Positions 54,350-62,240 of a stretch of DNA of 64,000 nt are shown here, one piece after another (position 1 is the first letter of the stretch; each line of letters begins with the position of its first letter). The notes below the pieces were generated by a model, which did not search any database, was not told the DNA's origin, and saw only the letters and a program-made list of their open reading frames with translations. Source of the stretch: Herbaspirillum rhizosphaerae_A (GTDB lineage Bacteria > Pseudomonadota > Gammaproteobacteria > Burkholderiales > Burkholderiaceae_D); the NCBI RefSeq assembly GCF_046025915.1, contig NZ_JAQQFR010000008.1, forward strand, positions 1-64,000, in the 5' to 3' direction. The position numbers were made by a program, and so were the translations under genes.

Positions 54350-55717
54350 TTAAATATTTTTGGCCAAGGCGATTGCTTCGCCGATGTAGTTGGCCGGTGT
54401 CATGGCCAACAGGAGATTCTTGGCGTCTTGCGGGATGGCGAGGCCGTTGATGAAGTCGCGCAAGGCGTCTTTCGAAATGCCCTTGCCGCGTGTCAGTTCC
54501 TTCAATTGCTCGTATGGATTTTCGATGCCGTAGCGGCGCATGACCGTCTGAACCGGCTCGGCCAAAACTTCCCAGGTATTGTCCAGATCTTCAGCCAGGC
54601 GCGCAGGATTGACTTCCAGCTTGTTCAGACCGCGCAGGCAGCTGTCATAGGCCAGCACAGCGTAGCCAAAGGCTACGCCGATGTTGCGCAGGACGGTTGA
54701 GTCAGTCAGGTCACGCTGCCAGCGCGAAACAGGCAGCTTTTCCGACAAATGCTTGAGAACGGCGTTGGCCATGCCCAGATTGCCTTCGGAGTTTTCGAAA
54801 TCGATCGGATTGACCTTGTGCGGCATGGTCGAGGAGCCGATTTCGCCGGCCTTGGTACGCTGCTTGAAGTAACCCAGCGAAATGTAGCCCCAGACGTCGC
54901 GGTTCAGATCCAGCAGTATGGTGTTGGCGCGCGCCACGGCGTCGAACAGTTCAGCCATGTAGTCGTGCGGTTCAATCTGGATGGTGTACGGATTGAACAC
55001 CAGGCCCAGGCGTTGTTCGATGACGTTCTTGGAGAACGCCGCCCAGTCGGTTTCCGGGTAAGCGGACAGGTGGGCATTGTAGTTGCCGACGGCACCGTTC
55101 ATCTTGCCGAGGATCTCGACGGCGGCGATGCGTTTGACGGCGCGTTGCAGACGGGCGACGACGTTGGCGATTTCTTTGCCCAATGTCGTTGGGCTGGCAG
55201 GCTGGCCGTGGGTGCGCGACATCATCGGCACGGCGGCATGTTCATGCGCCAGTTCGGTCAATTTGGTGATCAGGCCTTGCAGGGCTGGCAGCACGACTGT
55301 GTCGCGGGCCGCCTTGAGCATCATGCCGTGGGACGTGTTGTTGATGTCTTCGGAGGTGCAGGCGAAGTGGATGAACTCGGACGCAGCAACCAGTTCCGGC
55401 ACGTCTTTGACTTTTTCCTTGAGCCAATACTCAACCGCCTTGACGTCATGGTTGGTGACTGCTTCGATTTCCTTGATACGCGCGGCGTCGGCTTCGGTGA
55501 AATCCGTTGCCAGCTTGTCCAGCAGTGCGCTGGCGTTTGCCGAGAACGGCTTGATTTCGGCAAAACCCGCTGCCGACAAGGCTTGCAACCAGGCAATTTC
55601 CACTTTCACCCGGTGGTGCATGAAGCCGGCCTCGGAGAGGATAGGACGCAACTTGTCGGTTTTGGCTGCGTAGCGGCCATCGAGAGGGGAGAGAGCGGAA
55701 AGTGCGGTGAGGGACAT
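54350..55717 (-). CDS. purB: Adenylosuccinate lyase
   Basis: This 455-aa enzyme removes fumarate at two steps of purine synthesis. The signature GSSTMPHKVNPIDFEN contains the flexible-loop serine, and the TSEDINNTSHG block is conserved. The ATG at 55717 begins the family sequence (MSLTALSALSPLDGRY); upstream in-frame codons are not conserved. It is separate from purCEK. Confidence 0.97.
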   Translation of the reverse strand: MSLTALSALSPLDGRYAAKTDKLRPILSEAGFMHHRVKVEIAWLQALSAAGFAEIKPFSANASALLDKLATDFTEADAARIKEIEAVTNHDVKAVEYWLKEKVKDVPELVAASEFIHFACTSEDINNTSHGMMLKAARDTVVLPALQGLITKLTELAHEHAAVPMMSRTHGQPASPTTLGKEIANVVARLQRAVKRIAAVEILGKMNGAVGNYNAHLSAYPETDWAAFSKNVIEQRLGLVFNPYTIQIEPHDYMAELFDAVARANTILLDLNRDVWGYISLGYFKQRTKAGEIGSSTMPHKVNPIDFENSEGNLGMANAVLKHLSEKLPVSRWQRDLTDSTVLRNIGVAFGYAVLAYDSCLRGLNKLEVNPARLAEDLDNTWEVLAEPVQTVMRRYGIENPYEQLKELTRGKGISKDALRDFINGLAIPQDAKNLLLAMTPANYIGEAIALAKNI

Positions 55718-55921
55718 GATAGTAACGGGATGAAGGATGAAGATGACGGATAAACGGCGTTGAAACAACGGTGCGCAATTCGCACTCGGAGCGCTGGTGG
55801 AGAGCGGCAGCCGAGGCAAAACTGCATTGACTCGCGATTTTACCATTGCGGGGCGACGGAATCAGGTTCATTACGCATGTCGTCGCAAGTAGGTCTTCGG
55901 GCGTTAATGGGGAGTCCCCGA

Positions 55922-55930
55922 TGCTATAAT
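55922..55930 (+). promoter_or_regulatory. Extended -10 promoter before the GST/SspA-like gene
   Basis: TGC followed by a perfect TATAAT (55925-55930) forms an extended -10 box. It lies 26 nt before the ATG at 55957, so the leader would be short. No good -35 is seen. Confidence 0.65.
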
Positions 55931-55956
55931 CGGGCCGGATTATTACAAAAATTGCT

Positions 55957-56562
55957 ATGAAACTAATCGCCTCACTGGTAAGCCCCTACGCTCGCAAAGT
56001 TCGCATTGTCATGGCGGAGAAGAAGATCGATTACGAGCTGGTTCTGGAAGATGTATGGAGCGAGACGACGACCATCCAGCAATTCAACCCACTTGGAAAA
56101 GTGCCCTGTCTGATGATGGACGACGGTGGCGCCATGTTCGATTCCCGCGTGATTTCGGAATATCTCGATATCCTGACGCCGGTCGGTAAGCTGATGCCTA
56201 CCGGCGGTCGCGAGCGAGCAGAAGTGAAATGCTGGGAAGCTTTGGCTGACGGTATGTTGGATGCCGCGATTCTGGTGCGCCTCGAGAAGGCTCGCCCGAC
56301 AAGGCAGCAAAGCCCGGAGTGGATCAAGCGTCAATGGAGCAAGGTTGATGCATCCCTGAAATCCATGGCATCAGGTCTGGGTGAAAAAACTTATTGCGTT
56401 GGCAACCACTATTCGCTGGCGGATGTCGCAGTCGGCTGTGCTTTGGGTTGGCTGAACTTCCGTTTTCCTGAATCGCAGTGGAAAGAAAATTATCCTGAAT
56501 TGCTGCGTTTGTTCGAGAAATTGTCCGAACGCCAGTCCTTCAAGGATACCGCGCCGAACTAA
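55957..56562 (+). CDS. Glutathione S-transferase family protein
   Basis: This 201-aa protein has a thioredoxin-like N-terminal domain (SPYARKVRIVMAEKKIDYEL; VPCLMMDD at the cis-Pro) and a helical C-terminal domain. The YARKVRIV region also resembles SspA-like proteins. No substrate can be given. It is not a close copy of the GST at 4425-5078. It has its own promoter and terminator. Confidence 0.88.
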   Translation: MKLIASLVSPYARKVRIVMAEKKIDYELVLEDVWSETTTIQQFNPLGKVPCLMMDDGGAMFDSRVISEYLDILTPVGKLMPTGGRERAEVKCWEALADGMLDAAILVRLEKARPTRQQSPEWIKRQWSKVDASLKSMASGLGEKTYCVGNHYSLADVAVGCALGWLNFRFPESQWKENYPELLRLFEKLSERQSFKDTAPN

Positions 56563-56597
56563 TAATTCGGGGCGGGGCCTGATGCCAGGCCTCAAAC

Positions 56598-56627
56598 AAA
56601 AAGCGCGACCTGAGTCGCGCTTTTTTT
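56598..56627 (+). terminator. Intrinsic terminator after the GST-like gene
   Basis: AAAAAGCGCGAC and GTCGCGCTTTTT pair around a CTGA loop and are followed by more T residues. It is bidirectional and lies between convergent genes, so it can also end bfr. Confidence 0.92.
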
Positions 56628-56664
56628 ACGTCAGCCGTGTCGCATGAGCGGCTGGCAGATGTGA

Positions 56665-57138
56665 TTACTCTGCAATGATCTGTGTTTGCAGGTAGTTTTG
56701 GATACCGATCTTTGTGATGATATCGAGCTGAGTTTCCAGCCAGTCAATATGCTCTTCGGTATCGTCCAGAATCATCTGGAACAGCTCACGAGAGACGTAG
56801 TCACCGTGGGTTTCGCAAGTCGCGATGCCTTCTTTGACGGTCTTGTGTGCTGCTTTTTCCAGCTTCAGATCGCATTCCAGCATCTCTACTGTATTTTCGC
56901 CGATCATCAGTTTGTGCAGTGCTTGCAGGTTTGGCAGGCCGTCGAGCATCAGGATGCGGTCGATCAGCTTGTCGGCGTGCTTCATTTCGCCGATGGACTC
57001 TGCGTACTCTTTCTTGGCAATCTTTTCAAAGCCCCAGTGCTTGTACATGCGGGCGTGCAGAAAATATTGATTGATGGCTGTCAATTCGTTAGTCAATTGA
57101 GCATTGAGCAGCTTAATGACCGCTGGATCGCCTTTCAT
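56665..57138 (-). CDS. bfr: Bacterioferritin
   Basis: This 157-aa subunit forms a 24-mer haem-containing iron store. The ferroxidase ligands Glu18, Glu51 and His54 and the haem-axial Met52 are all present, so it is the haem-binding type. The ATG at 57138 begins the standard start. Bfd, encoded at 59370-59597, is its usual electron donor for iron release. A Fur-box-like site lies about 120 nt upstream, in its own promoter region. Confidence 0.96.
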   Translation of the reverse strand: MKGDPAVIKLLNAQLTNELTAINQYFLHARMYKHWGFEKIAKKEYAESIGEMKHADKLIDRILMLDGLPNLQALHKLMIGENTVEMLECDLKLEKAAHKTVKEGIATCETHGDYVSRELFQMILDDTEEHIDWLETQLDIITKIGIQNYLQTQIIAE

Positions 57139-57260
57139 AGGAACCTCTGAGAATAATAGTGGGAGAAGACAGGCTGGTAGGCAGAGGGGATCTGCGCACT
57201 CGTCCAGCCGCGTGAACGGACGGATCATAGCGCAGCCGATTCCGGACTTCACTATAAATT

Positions 57261-57280
57261 AGCGCGAATCATTCTTACTT
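57261..57280 (-). promoter_or_regulatory. Fur-box-like site upstream of bfr
   Basis: On the minus strand the 20-mer AAGTAAGAATGATTCGCGCT resembles the Fur consensus with few mismatches in the core (AAGAATGATTCG). It lies near a TATAGT that may be the bfr -10. This predicts iron-dependent control of bfr by Fur. Confidence 0.6.
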
Positions 57281-57368
57281 TATTTCTATGGAGCAGCACC
57301 GGGCTTATCGCATCTGCACGGATAGCTTGTCCCAAGCGGGTTTGACAGAGCAGCCCTCAAAACAACAA

Positions 57369-57396
57369 AGCCTCCATTCCCTGAAGAATGAAGGCT
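57369..57396 (-). terminator. Terminator after exbD
   Basis: An 11-bp stem including one G-U pair (57369-57379 with 57386-57396) with a 6-nt loop, followed on the minus strand by a T-rich stretch. It closes the tonB/exbBD unit before bfr. Confidence 0.7.
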
Positions 57397-57440
57397 CTGC
57401 GACGTAGCGAGCATGACGGCCTCGCCAGCTTCGGAGTGAA

Positions 57441-57857
57441 TTACTTCGCTTGCGGATCAGTGACGAAGCCAATCTTGGACAGGCCGCCCGATTGAGCTGC
57501 TGCCATCACTTGCGCCACTTTCTCGTACTGCGTCGTACGCTCGGCGCGCAGATGCAATTCCGGTTGAGGCTGCTTTTTGGCAGCTTCGGCGATACGCAGA
57601 TTCAACTGGTTGCTGTCGATCTGCTCATCGTTCCAGAACACCTTGCCACTCGCATCGATCGACAGATTGATGTTTTGCGGCTTGGTTTCATCCGGTTGAT
57701 TGGTCGCGCGCGGCAAGTCGATCTTGACGGCGTGATTCATGACCGGAATGGTGATGATGAAGATGATCAGCAGCACCAGCATCACGTCAACCAGCGGAGT
57801 GGTATTGATCTCCGGGTTGAAATCGTCGTCCGAATCGGACAGGGAACCCATCGCCAT
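57441..57857 (-). CDS. exbD: Biopolymer transporter ExbD
   Basis: This 138-aa protein has one membrane segment with the proton-path Asp (Asp24 in TTPLVDVMLVLL) and a periplasmic domain. With ExbB and TonB it uses the proton gradient to power outer-membrane iron and haem uptake. It overlaps exbB by 1 nt. Confidence 0.94.
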   Translation of the reverse strand: MAMGSLSDSDDDFNPEINTTPLVDVMLVLLIIFIITIPVMNHAVKIDLPRATNQPDETKPQNINLSIDASGKVFWNDEQIDSNQLNLRIAEAAKKQPQPELHLRAERTTQYEKVAQVMAAAQSGGLSKIGFVTDPQAK

Positions 57858-58591
57858 TACGCTCTCCCGACGGCCGTCAGTTTGGCGCTTTTGGTGGCGC
57901 CTGTTTCGGCGTCCTCGGTTGCAGAACGCGCACCGGTAACAAACAGGGCGTGCAGATCAAAGCCGAACTTGTTCAGTTTAGCGATGGTGGTCTTGTTGCC
58001 GCGAACCAGTGCGTTGTAGCCGAAGGTTGCGGGTATCGCCACTGCCAGACCCAGAGCGGTCATGATCAGCGCTTCGCCGACAGGACCGGCGACTTTGTCA
58101 ATACTCGCCTGGCCGGACGTACCGATGGACACCAGTGCGTGGTAGATGCCCCAGACGGTACCGAACAGGCCGACGAACGGCGCTGTCGAGCCAACCGAAG
58201 CCAGAACGGCCATACCTGCCTGCAGTTTGCCGGAAGCTTCATCAATGGCTTGGCGCAGAGAGAGGGTAACCCAGTCGCTGACCGACAATTGATCGTGCAA
58301 ATGGCCCTTGTGGGCAGTGTGATGGCTCATGGAAGTAACGCCGGCTTTGGCGACTTCGGCGAATGGGTTGTCGGAACCCAGTGTTGCAACGCCTTCAGGC
58401 AGGCTGGTGGTGTCCCAGAATGCATGGCCCGCAGCGTCGGAGGCGCGGCGGAAACGCAGCAGTTGCAGCGCTTTGGTGACGATCACATACCAGGAGGCGA
58501 TCGACATGGCGAGCAGCAGTACTGCCACGCCTTTGGTGACGAAATCCCCTTGCGCCCACAGGCTTTCCAATCCGTACGGACTAACTTCCAT
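57857..58591 (-). CDS. exbB: Biopolymer transporter ExbB
   Basis: This 244-aa MotA/TolQ/ExbB protein has three membrane segments (about 15-35, 135-160, 175-200) with the GLFGTVWGIYHAL block. It forms the proton channel that surrounds ExbD. AAGGAAG precedes the ATG. The 64-nt gap to tonB shows no terminator. Confidence 0.94.
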   Translation of the reverse strand: MEVSPYGLESLWAQGDFVTKGVAVLLLAMSIASWYVIVTKALQLLRFRRASDAAGHAFWDTTSLPEGVATLGSDNPFAEVAKAGVTSMSHHTAHKGHLHDQLSVSDWVTLSLRQAIDEASGKLQAGMAVLASVGSTAPFVGLFGTVWGIYHALVSIGTSGQASIDKVAGPVGEALIMTALGLAVAIPATFGYNALVRGNKTTIAKLNKFGFDLHALFVTGARSATEDAETGATKSAKLTAVGRA

Positions 58592-58655
58592 GATGACTTC
58601 CTTCTATGACTGTAGTGAATGAATTAACTGATTTTATTCCGCATGTCCGCTGTGA

Positions 58656-59360
58656 TCAGCGGTCCAGCTTGAATGTGATTGCGCCGGTTGCCGATACGAC
58701 GATAGGTTTGCCGTCTTCGATATAAGGCTTGAAGATTGCGCGCATGACGGCGCGGCGGGCTTCATCATCCAGACGGGACGAACCCGATCCCTTGATGATA
58801 TCGACTTTTTCGGCCTTGCCCGAGGTGTTGACCAGAACGCGGAATTGCACGACGCCTTCTTCCCCCATCCGTTTGGACGCCGGCGGATAGTTGGGACGTG
58901 GTGCTTCGATGTATTCGATGCCGGACGTGATTTGCTTCGGCGGCGGCGGGCCTGGCGGCGAAGCAGGAGCCGGTGCCGGCGCTGCGGCAGGCGGCGATGG
59001 TTCAGCGGGTTGCGGCGGTGTCGGCGGGGCAGAGATGGCAGTCGGTGCTGGTGCTTGCGTGACCGGAATCGGTGGTGGCGGCGTGACGGATTTCTTTACA
59101 ACCTGAACGACCTTCGGTGGCGCCGGAGGTGCTTTTGGCGGGGCTGGTTCTGGTGCGCGCTCGGGCGTGACAAATGTGGCGATGACTTCTTTTGGAATCG
59201 CGTTTGCGACTTGATGAATCAAACCGCTTTGCAGCGCATAGAAGAATGCAAGATGCAGCAGAATGATGAGGCCCAGCGGGCCGATTTTTCTGACCTGACG
59301 CCAGACGGCGCTGACGGCATTGGGCGAGCTGCTACTCATAGTAGGCGATAAGGCGTTCAT
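58656..59360 (-). CDS. tonB: Energy transducer TonB
   Basis: This 234-aa protein has an N-terminal anchor (about 28-48), a long Pro/Ala-rich periplasm-spanning stretch (about 70-145) and a TonB C-terminal domain (about 150-234, with PNYPPASKRMGEEG). It transmits energy to TonB-dependent receptors; none is encoded in the window. A later ATG at 59339 is a possible alternative start. It lies 9 nt after bfd. Confidence 0.93.
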   Translation of the reverse strand: MNALSPTMSSSSPNAVSAVWRQVRKIGPLGLIILLHLAFFYALQSGLIHQVANAIPKEVIATFVTPERAPEPAPPKAPPAPPKVVQVVKKSVTPPPPIPVTQAPAPTAISAPPTPPQPAEPSPPAAAPAPAPASPPGPPPPKQITSGIEYIEAPRPNYPPASKRMGEEGVVQFRVLVNTSGKAEKVDIIKGSGSSRLDDEARRAVMRAIFKPYIEDGKPIVVSATGAITFKLDR

Positions 59361-59369
59361 AAATAATCT

Positions 59370-59597
59370 TTATGCAATAGCGGTGTTCGCGTGGAACACC
59401 ATGCCTTGCACTGTATTGCGTGTTTGATGGGAATTGCTCAGGCATTCGCGCAGGACGTGTTTGGCGCAGGTATGGCATTTGCCGCAGCAAGTGCCAACAC
59501 CGAGCTCCTTGCGAAGCTCGGACATGGAGGTCATGCCTGCGTTCACTGCCTGATGAATCTTGCCTTCAGAAATGTTGTTACAAACACATACGATCAT
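59370..59597 (-). CDS. bfd: Bacterioferritin-associated ferredoxin
   Basis: This 75-aa [2Fe-2S] protein carries Cys4 and Cys6 (CVC) and Cys38 and Cys41 (CGKC), the Bfd cluster pattern. It donates electrons to haem-bacterioferritin for iron release. The ATG at 59597 follows AAGGCG. The C-terminal ~20 residues extend beyond the usual length. It is linked to tonB and to the hemP operon. Confidence 0.94.
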   Translation of the reverse strand: MIVCVCNNISEGKIHQAVNAGMTSMSELRKELGVGTCCGKCHTCAKHVLRECLSNSHQTRNTVQGMVFHANTAIA

Positions 59598-59628
59598 TGT
59601 ACGCCTTGCCGCCTGGGTGTATAGGCTC

Positions 59629-59949
59629 TTAAATGGATCTCGCTCCTGAGACGATGCGAGCAAACAAGTTAAATTTCTCGGGTTGCGGCATGGTGCGCTC
59701 CACTACGGTGCCCCACTGTTCCGACAATTGTTGGCAGGTCGCCCGCAATACCGGAGCCAGATTCGGCAAATCCGCCAATGCTTTCAGGTGTCGTTCAATC
59801 ACTGACGCCAATTTGACGCAGCTTTTGGTTTCCTGATTGCTGGCAGTGTAGTGAGACATCAAATGCAGCACTGCTGAAACCAGCAGCTCTGGCTGTGCCG
59901 GCGCGCTATTAGGTTCTACGAAAGCAGAATCCATTTTTTCGGTAACCAT
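59629..59949 (-). CDS. Conserved protein of unknown function in the iron operon
   Basis: I cannot name this 106-aa protein. It is mainly helical by composition, has Cys44 and Cys72, and no signal or membrane segment. AAGGAG lies 8 nt before the ATG at 59949, so it is clearly translated. It sits between hemP (135 nt upstream) and bfd (31 nt downstream) on the same strand, which suggests a role in iron or haem handling. Confidence 0.7.
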   Translation of the reverse strand: MVTEKMDSAFVEPNSAPAQPELLVSAVLHLMSHYTASNQETKSCVKLASVIERHLKALADLPNLAPVLRATCQQLSEQWGTVVERTMPQPEKFNLFARIVSGARSI

Positions 59950-60083
59950 CAAACTCTCCTTAATCGGCAAGCTTGGCTGGCTAACGAATAACGCTGTGGC
60001 ATCACCGTTGGCTGGCTGGTTTTGTACCATCGTTCAAATACAAATTTTTCAGATGATTTTATTTTCGGGTTACGCGGTCAGGC

Positions 60084-60272
60084 TCAGGCTGTCAGAATCA
60101 GCTTGTTCAGCTGGGTCAGGCGCAGTTTGTAAATACGCCCGCCATGGTCGATCTCCAACTCGCGCATCTGCCGGAACAAATCCTGGCTCTTGATGCGCGC
60201 AATGGGGGAGCCATTTGCTGCAGTGGCTGGCTTGTTACGACGTTCGGTTCCGTGCTCGATCAGTTGGCTCAT
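60084..60272 (-). CDS. hemP: Hemin uptake protein HemP
   Basis: This 62-aa protein is the HemP family (GSPIARIKSQDLFRQMRELEI block). In other bacteria HemP is a small DNA-binding activator of haem-receptor genes under Fur control. The ATG at 60272 is 5 nt after AGGAGG; the adjacent ATG at 60275 is too close. It leads the minus-strand iron operon and has a Fur box at its promoter. Confidence 0.92.
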   Translation of the reverse strand: MSQLIEHGTERRNKPATAANGSPIARIKSQDLFRQMRELEIDHGGRIYKLRLTQLNKLILTA

Positions 60273-60286
60273 CATAACCTCCTATT

Positions 60287-60338
60287 AAATGCGAACAATT
60301 CTTATTTAGATTATTCGTCATTTAATCCAAGATTGCAA
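60287..60338 (-). promoter_or_regulatory. hemP promoter with Fur box
   Basis: On the minus strand TTGCAA (60333-60338), 17 nt, AATAAT (60310-60315) form a good sigma-70 promoter. The 20-mer AATAAGAATTGTTCGCATTT at 60287-60306 matches a Fur box at about 16 of 20 positions and covers the expected start site. This predicts repression of the hemP-bfd-tonB-exbBD genes when iron is plentiful. Confidence 0.8.
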
Positions 60339-60410
60339 GCTCTTTTATGATTTGTTGCGACTTTCTTTCCTGTCAGAAATGGCGGGAAATGGATTTTGTT
60401 GCCAGAAAAG

Positions 60411-60450
60411 AAAAAACGCTCCGCTGCATAGGGCAGACGGAGCGTTTTTT
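60411..60450 (-). terminator. Terminator after mnmA
   Basis: A 13-nt arm (60411-60423) pairs with 60438-60450, with a smaller inner stem in the loop. T-runs on both strands make it bidirectional. It ends the mnmA transcript and shields the hemP promoter region. Confidence 0.88.
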
Positions 60451-60468
60451 TGCGCGATTTGAGCGGTT

Positions 60469-61563
60469 TTACACCGATTCGATAATCCCACCGCCGAGGC
60501 AGACGTCGCCCTGATACAACACGGCTGACTGGCCTGGTGTGACCGCCCATTGCGGATCGGTAAAGCGCAGGTCGAAACGTGCGCCGTCATCACTGAATGC
60601 ACAGGGAACATCTGCCTGGCGATAGCGTGTCTTGGCGCTCAATGCCTCCATGTCCGGCGCTTCGCCCCCGACCCAACTGATCTGGCTCGCGCCCAATTGC
60701 GACGAAAGCAGCCACGGATGATCGTGGCCTTGCACGATATAGAGCGTATTGTTCTCTACGTCTTTGCGCGCCACGTACCAGGCATCGCTGTTGCCGTCGG
60801 CGTTCTGATGCGCCTTGATGCCGCCCAGGCCTATACCCTTGCGTTGACCAAGCGTGTAAAAACTCAGGCCGACGTGTTCGCCCACAATATCGCCTTCCGG
60901 GGTCTTCATCGGGCCGGGTTTGTACGACAGATAGCGATTGAGGAATTCGCGGAAAGGCCGTTCGCCGATGAAGCAGATACCGGTCGAGTCCTTCTTGGTC
61001 GCGTTCGGCAGCTTCAGTTGCTCGGCGATCTTGCGTACTTCAGTCTTGTGGATTTCGCCCAGCGGGAACAGCGTCTTCGATAATTGCGCCTGATTCAGAC
61101 GGTGCAGGAAGTAGCTCTGGTCTTTGCTGGCGTCGACAGCCTTCATCAGTTCGAACTTGCCGATTGGATTCTCACGCACTCGCGCGTAGTGGCCGGTAGC
61201 GATCAAATCAGCGCCCAGTAGCATGGCATGATCCAAAAAGGCCTTGAATTTGATTTCGGCGTTACACAGCACGTCCGGGTTGGGCGTGCGGCCGGCCTGG
61301 TATTCGCGCAGGAACTCAGCGAACACGCGGTCCTTGTATTCGGCCGCAAAATTCACCGCTTCAATATCCACGCCCACGACGTCGGCGACGCTGGCCGCAT
61401 CAATCCAGTCCTGGCGGGTCGAGCAGTATTCGGAATCGTCGTCGTCTTCCCAATTTTTCATGAACAGGCCGATAACCTCGTAGCCTTGTTCTTTCAACAG
61501 CCATGCGGACACGGACGAGTCGACGCCGCCTGACATGCCGATGACGACTTTTTTCTTAGCCAT
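60469..61563 (-). CDS. mnmA: tRNA-specific 2-thiouridylase MnmA
   Basis: This 364-aa enzyme puts sulfur on U34 of tRNA-Lys, Glu and Gln. The PP-loop GMSGGVDSS is at the N-terminus, and the catalytic Cys pair is present in DVLCNAEIKF and STGICFIGER. It overlaps the Nudix gene by 8 nt. Confidence 0.97.
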   Translation of the reverse strand: MAKKKVVIGMSGGVDSSVSAWLLKEQGYEVIGLFMKNWEDDDDSEYCSTRQDWIDAASVADVVGVDIEAVNFAAEYKDRVFAEFLREYQAGRTPNPDVLCNAEIKFKAFLDHAMLLGADLIATGHYARVRENPIGKFELMKAVDASKDQSYFLHRLNQAQLSKTLFPLGEIHKTEVRKIAEQLKLPNATKKDSTGICFIGERPFREFLNRYLSYKPGPMKTPEGDIVGEHVGLSFYTLGQRKGIGLGGIKAHQNADGNSDAWYVARKDVENNTLYIVQGHDHPWLLSSQLGASQISWVGGEAPDMEALSAKTRYRQADVPCAFSDDGARFDLRFTDPQWAVTPGQSAVLYQGDVCLGGGIIESV

Positions 61564-62071
61564 GGGCTACTCCAATTGCTTCTTTGACGGCAGCAGTGGT
61601 CACGCTAGCGTCGGTGTACAGTAAAGACAGCGGCGCGCGCTGCCCGCTGAGGTAATCGTCAATGCAGCGCAAGACCAGCGGGCTGCGATGGCGCTCGGTA
61701 CACGCTGCGATTTCGTCGCGTGTCATCCATAGTGTGCGCACGATACCGGTATCGAGCGGGAGGTCGTGTTTTTCACCCAGTTTTCCGGCAAATGCAAAAC
61801 GCAAGTAGGTGGTGTCCGCACCGGCGCGTGAGGACGATACATTGCGCGACATATACATGCCAATTAACGCAGTCGGTTCAAAATCGTGTGCGGACTCTTC
61901 CAACGCCTCGCGCACCACTGCGTGAGTCAGTGCTTCGCCTTCATCAAGATGGCCGGCCGGCTGGTTCAGGCGCAAGCCGTCGCTAGCTTGCTCTTCAATC
62001 ATCAAAAAACGGCCCTCGCGCTCGATGATCGCAGCGACAGTAACGGAGGGCTTCCATACTTCAGTCATCAT
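61556..62071 (-). CDS. Nudix hydrolase, NudJ-like
   Basis: This 171-aa protein has a Nudix box (G of GHLDEGE, then REALEES; the Gly of the EExG element is replaced by Ala). NudJ-like enzymes hydrolyse thiamin or nucleoside diphosphates. Coupling to mnmA by an 8-nt overlap is a common arrangement in related bacteria. The Ala replacement leaves the metal-binding Glu residues intact. Confidence 0.85.
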   Translation of the reverse strand: MMTEVWKPSVTVAAIIEREGRFLMIEEQASDGLRLNQPAGHLDEGEALTHAVVREALEESAHDFEPTALIGMYMSRNVSSSRAGADTTYLRFAFAGKLGEKHDLPLDTGIVRTLWMTRDEIAACTERHRSPLVLRCIDDYLSGQRAPLSLLYTDASVTTAAVKEAIGVAHG

Positions 62072-62177
62072 TATCCTTAACCTGCAACAGCCGCCATTTT
62101 ACCGTGGCTGAGCAAAGCCTTCAGGGGATGGGGCAAAGATGCGAGTTGGCATTGCGAAACAGGGTGTTTGCGCAAAG

Positions 62178-62207
62178 TTGTCGATCTCTAAATTTTACGT
62201 GTAAGAT
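62178..62207 (+). promoter_or_regulatory. Candidate promoter for the pnt operon
   Basis: TTGTCG (62178-62183) and TAAGAT (62202-62207) are 18 nt apart, 34 nt before the pntAA start. The match is modest. Confidence 0.35.
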
Positions 62208-62240
62208 TCCGGTAAGAAATTACAACTACAGGAGCTCTGA

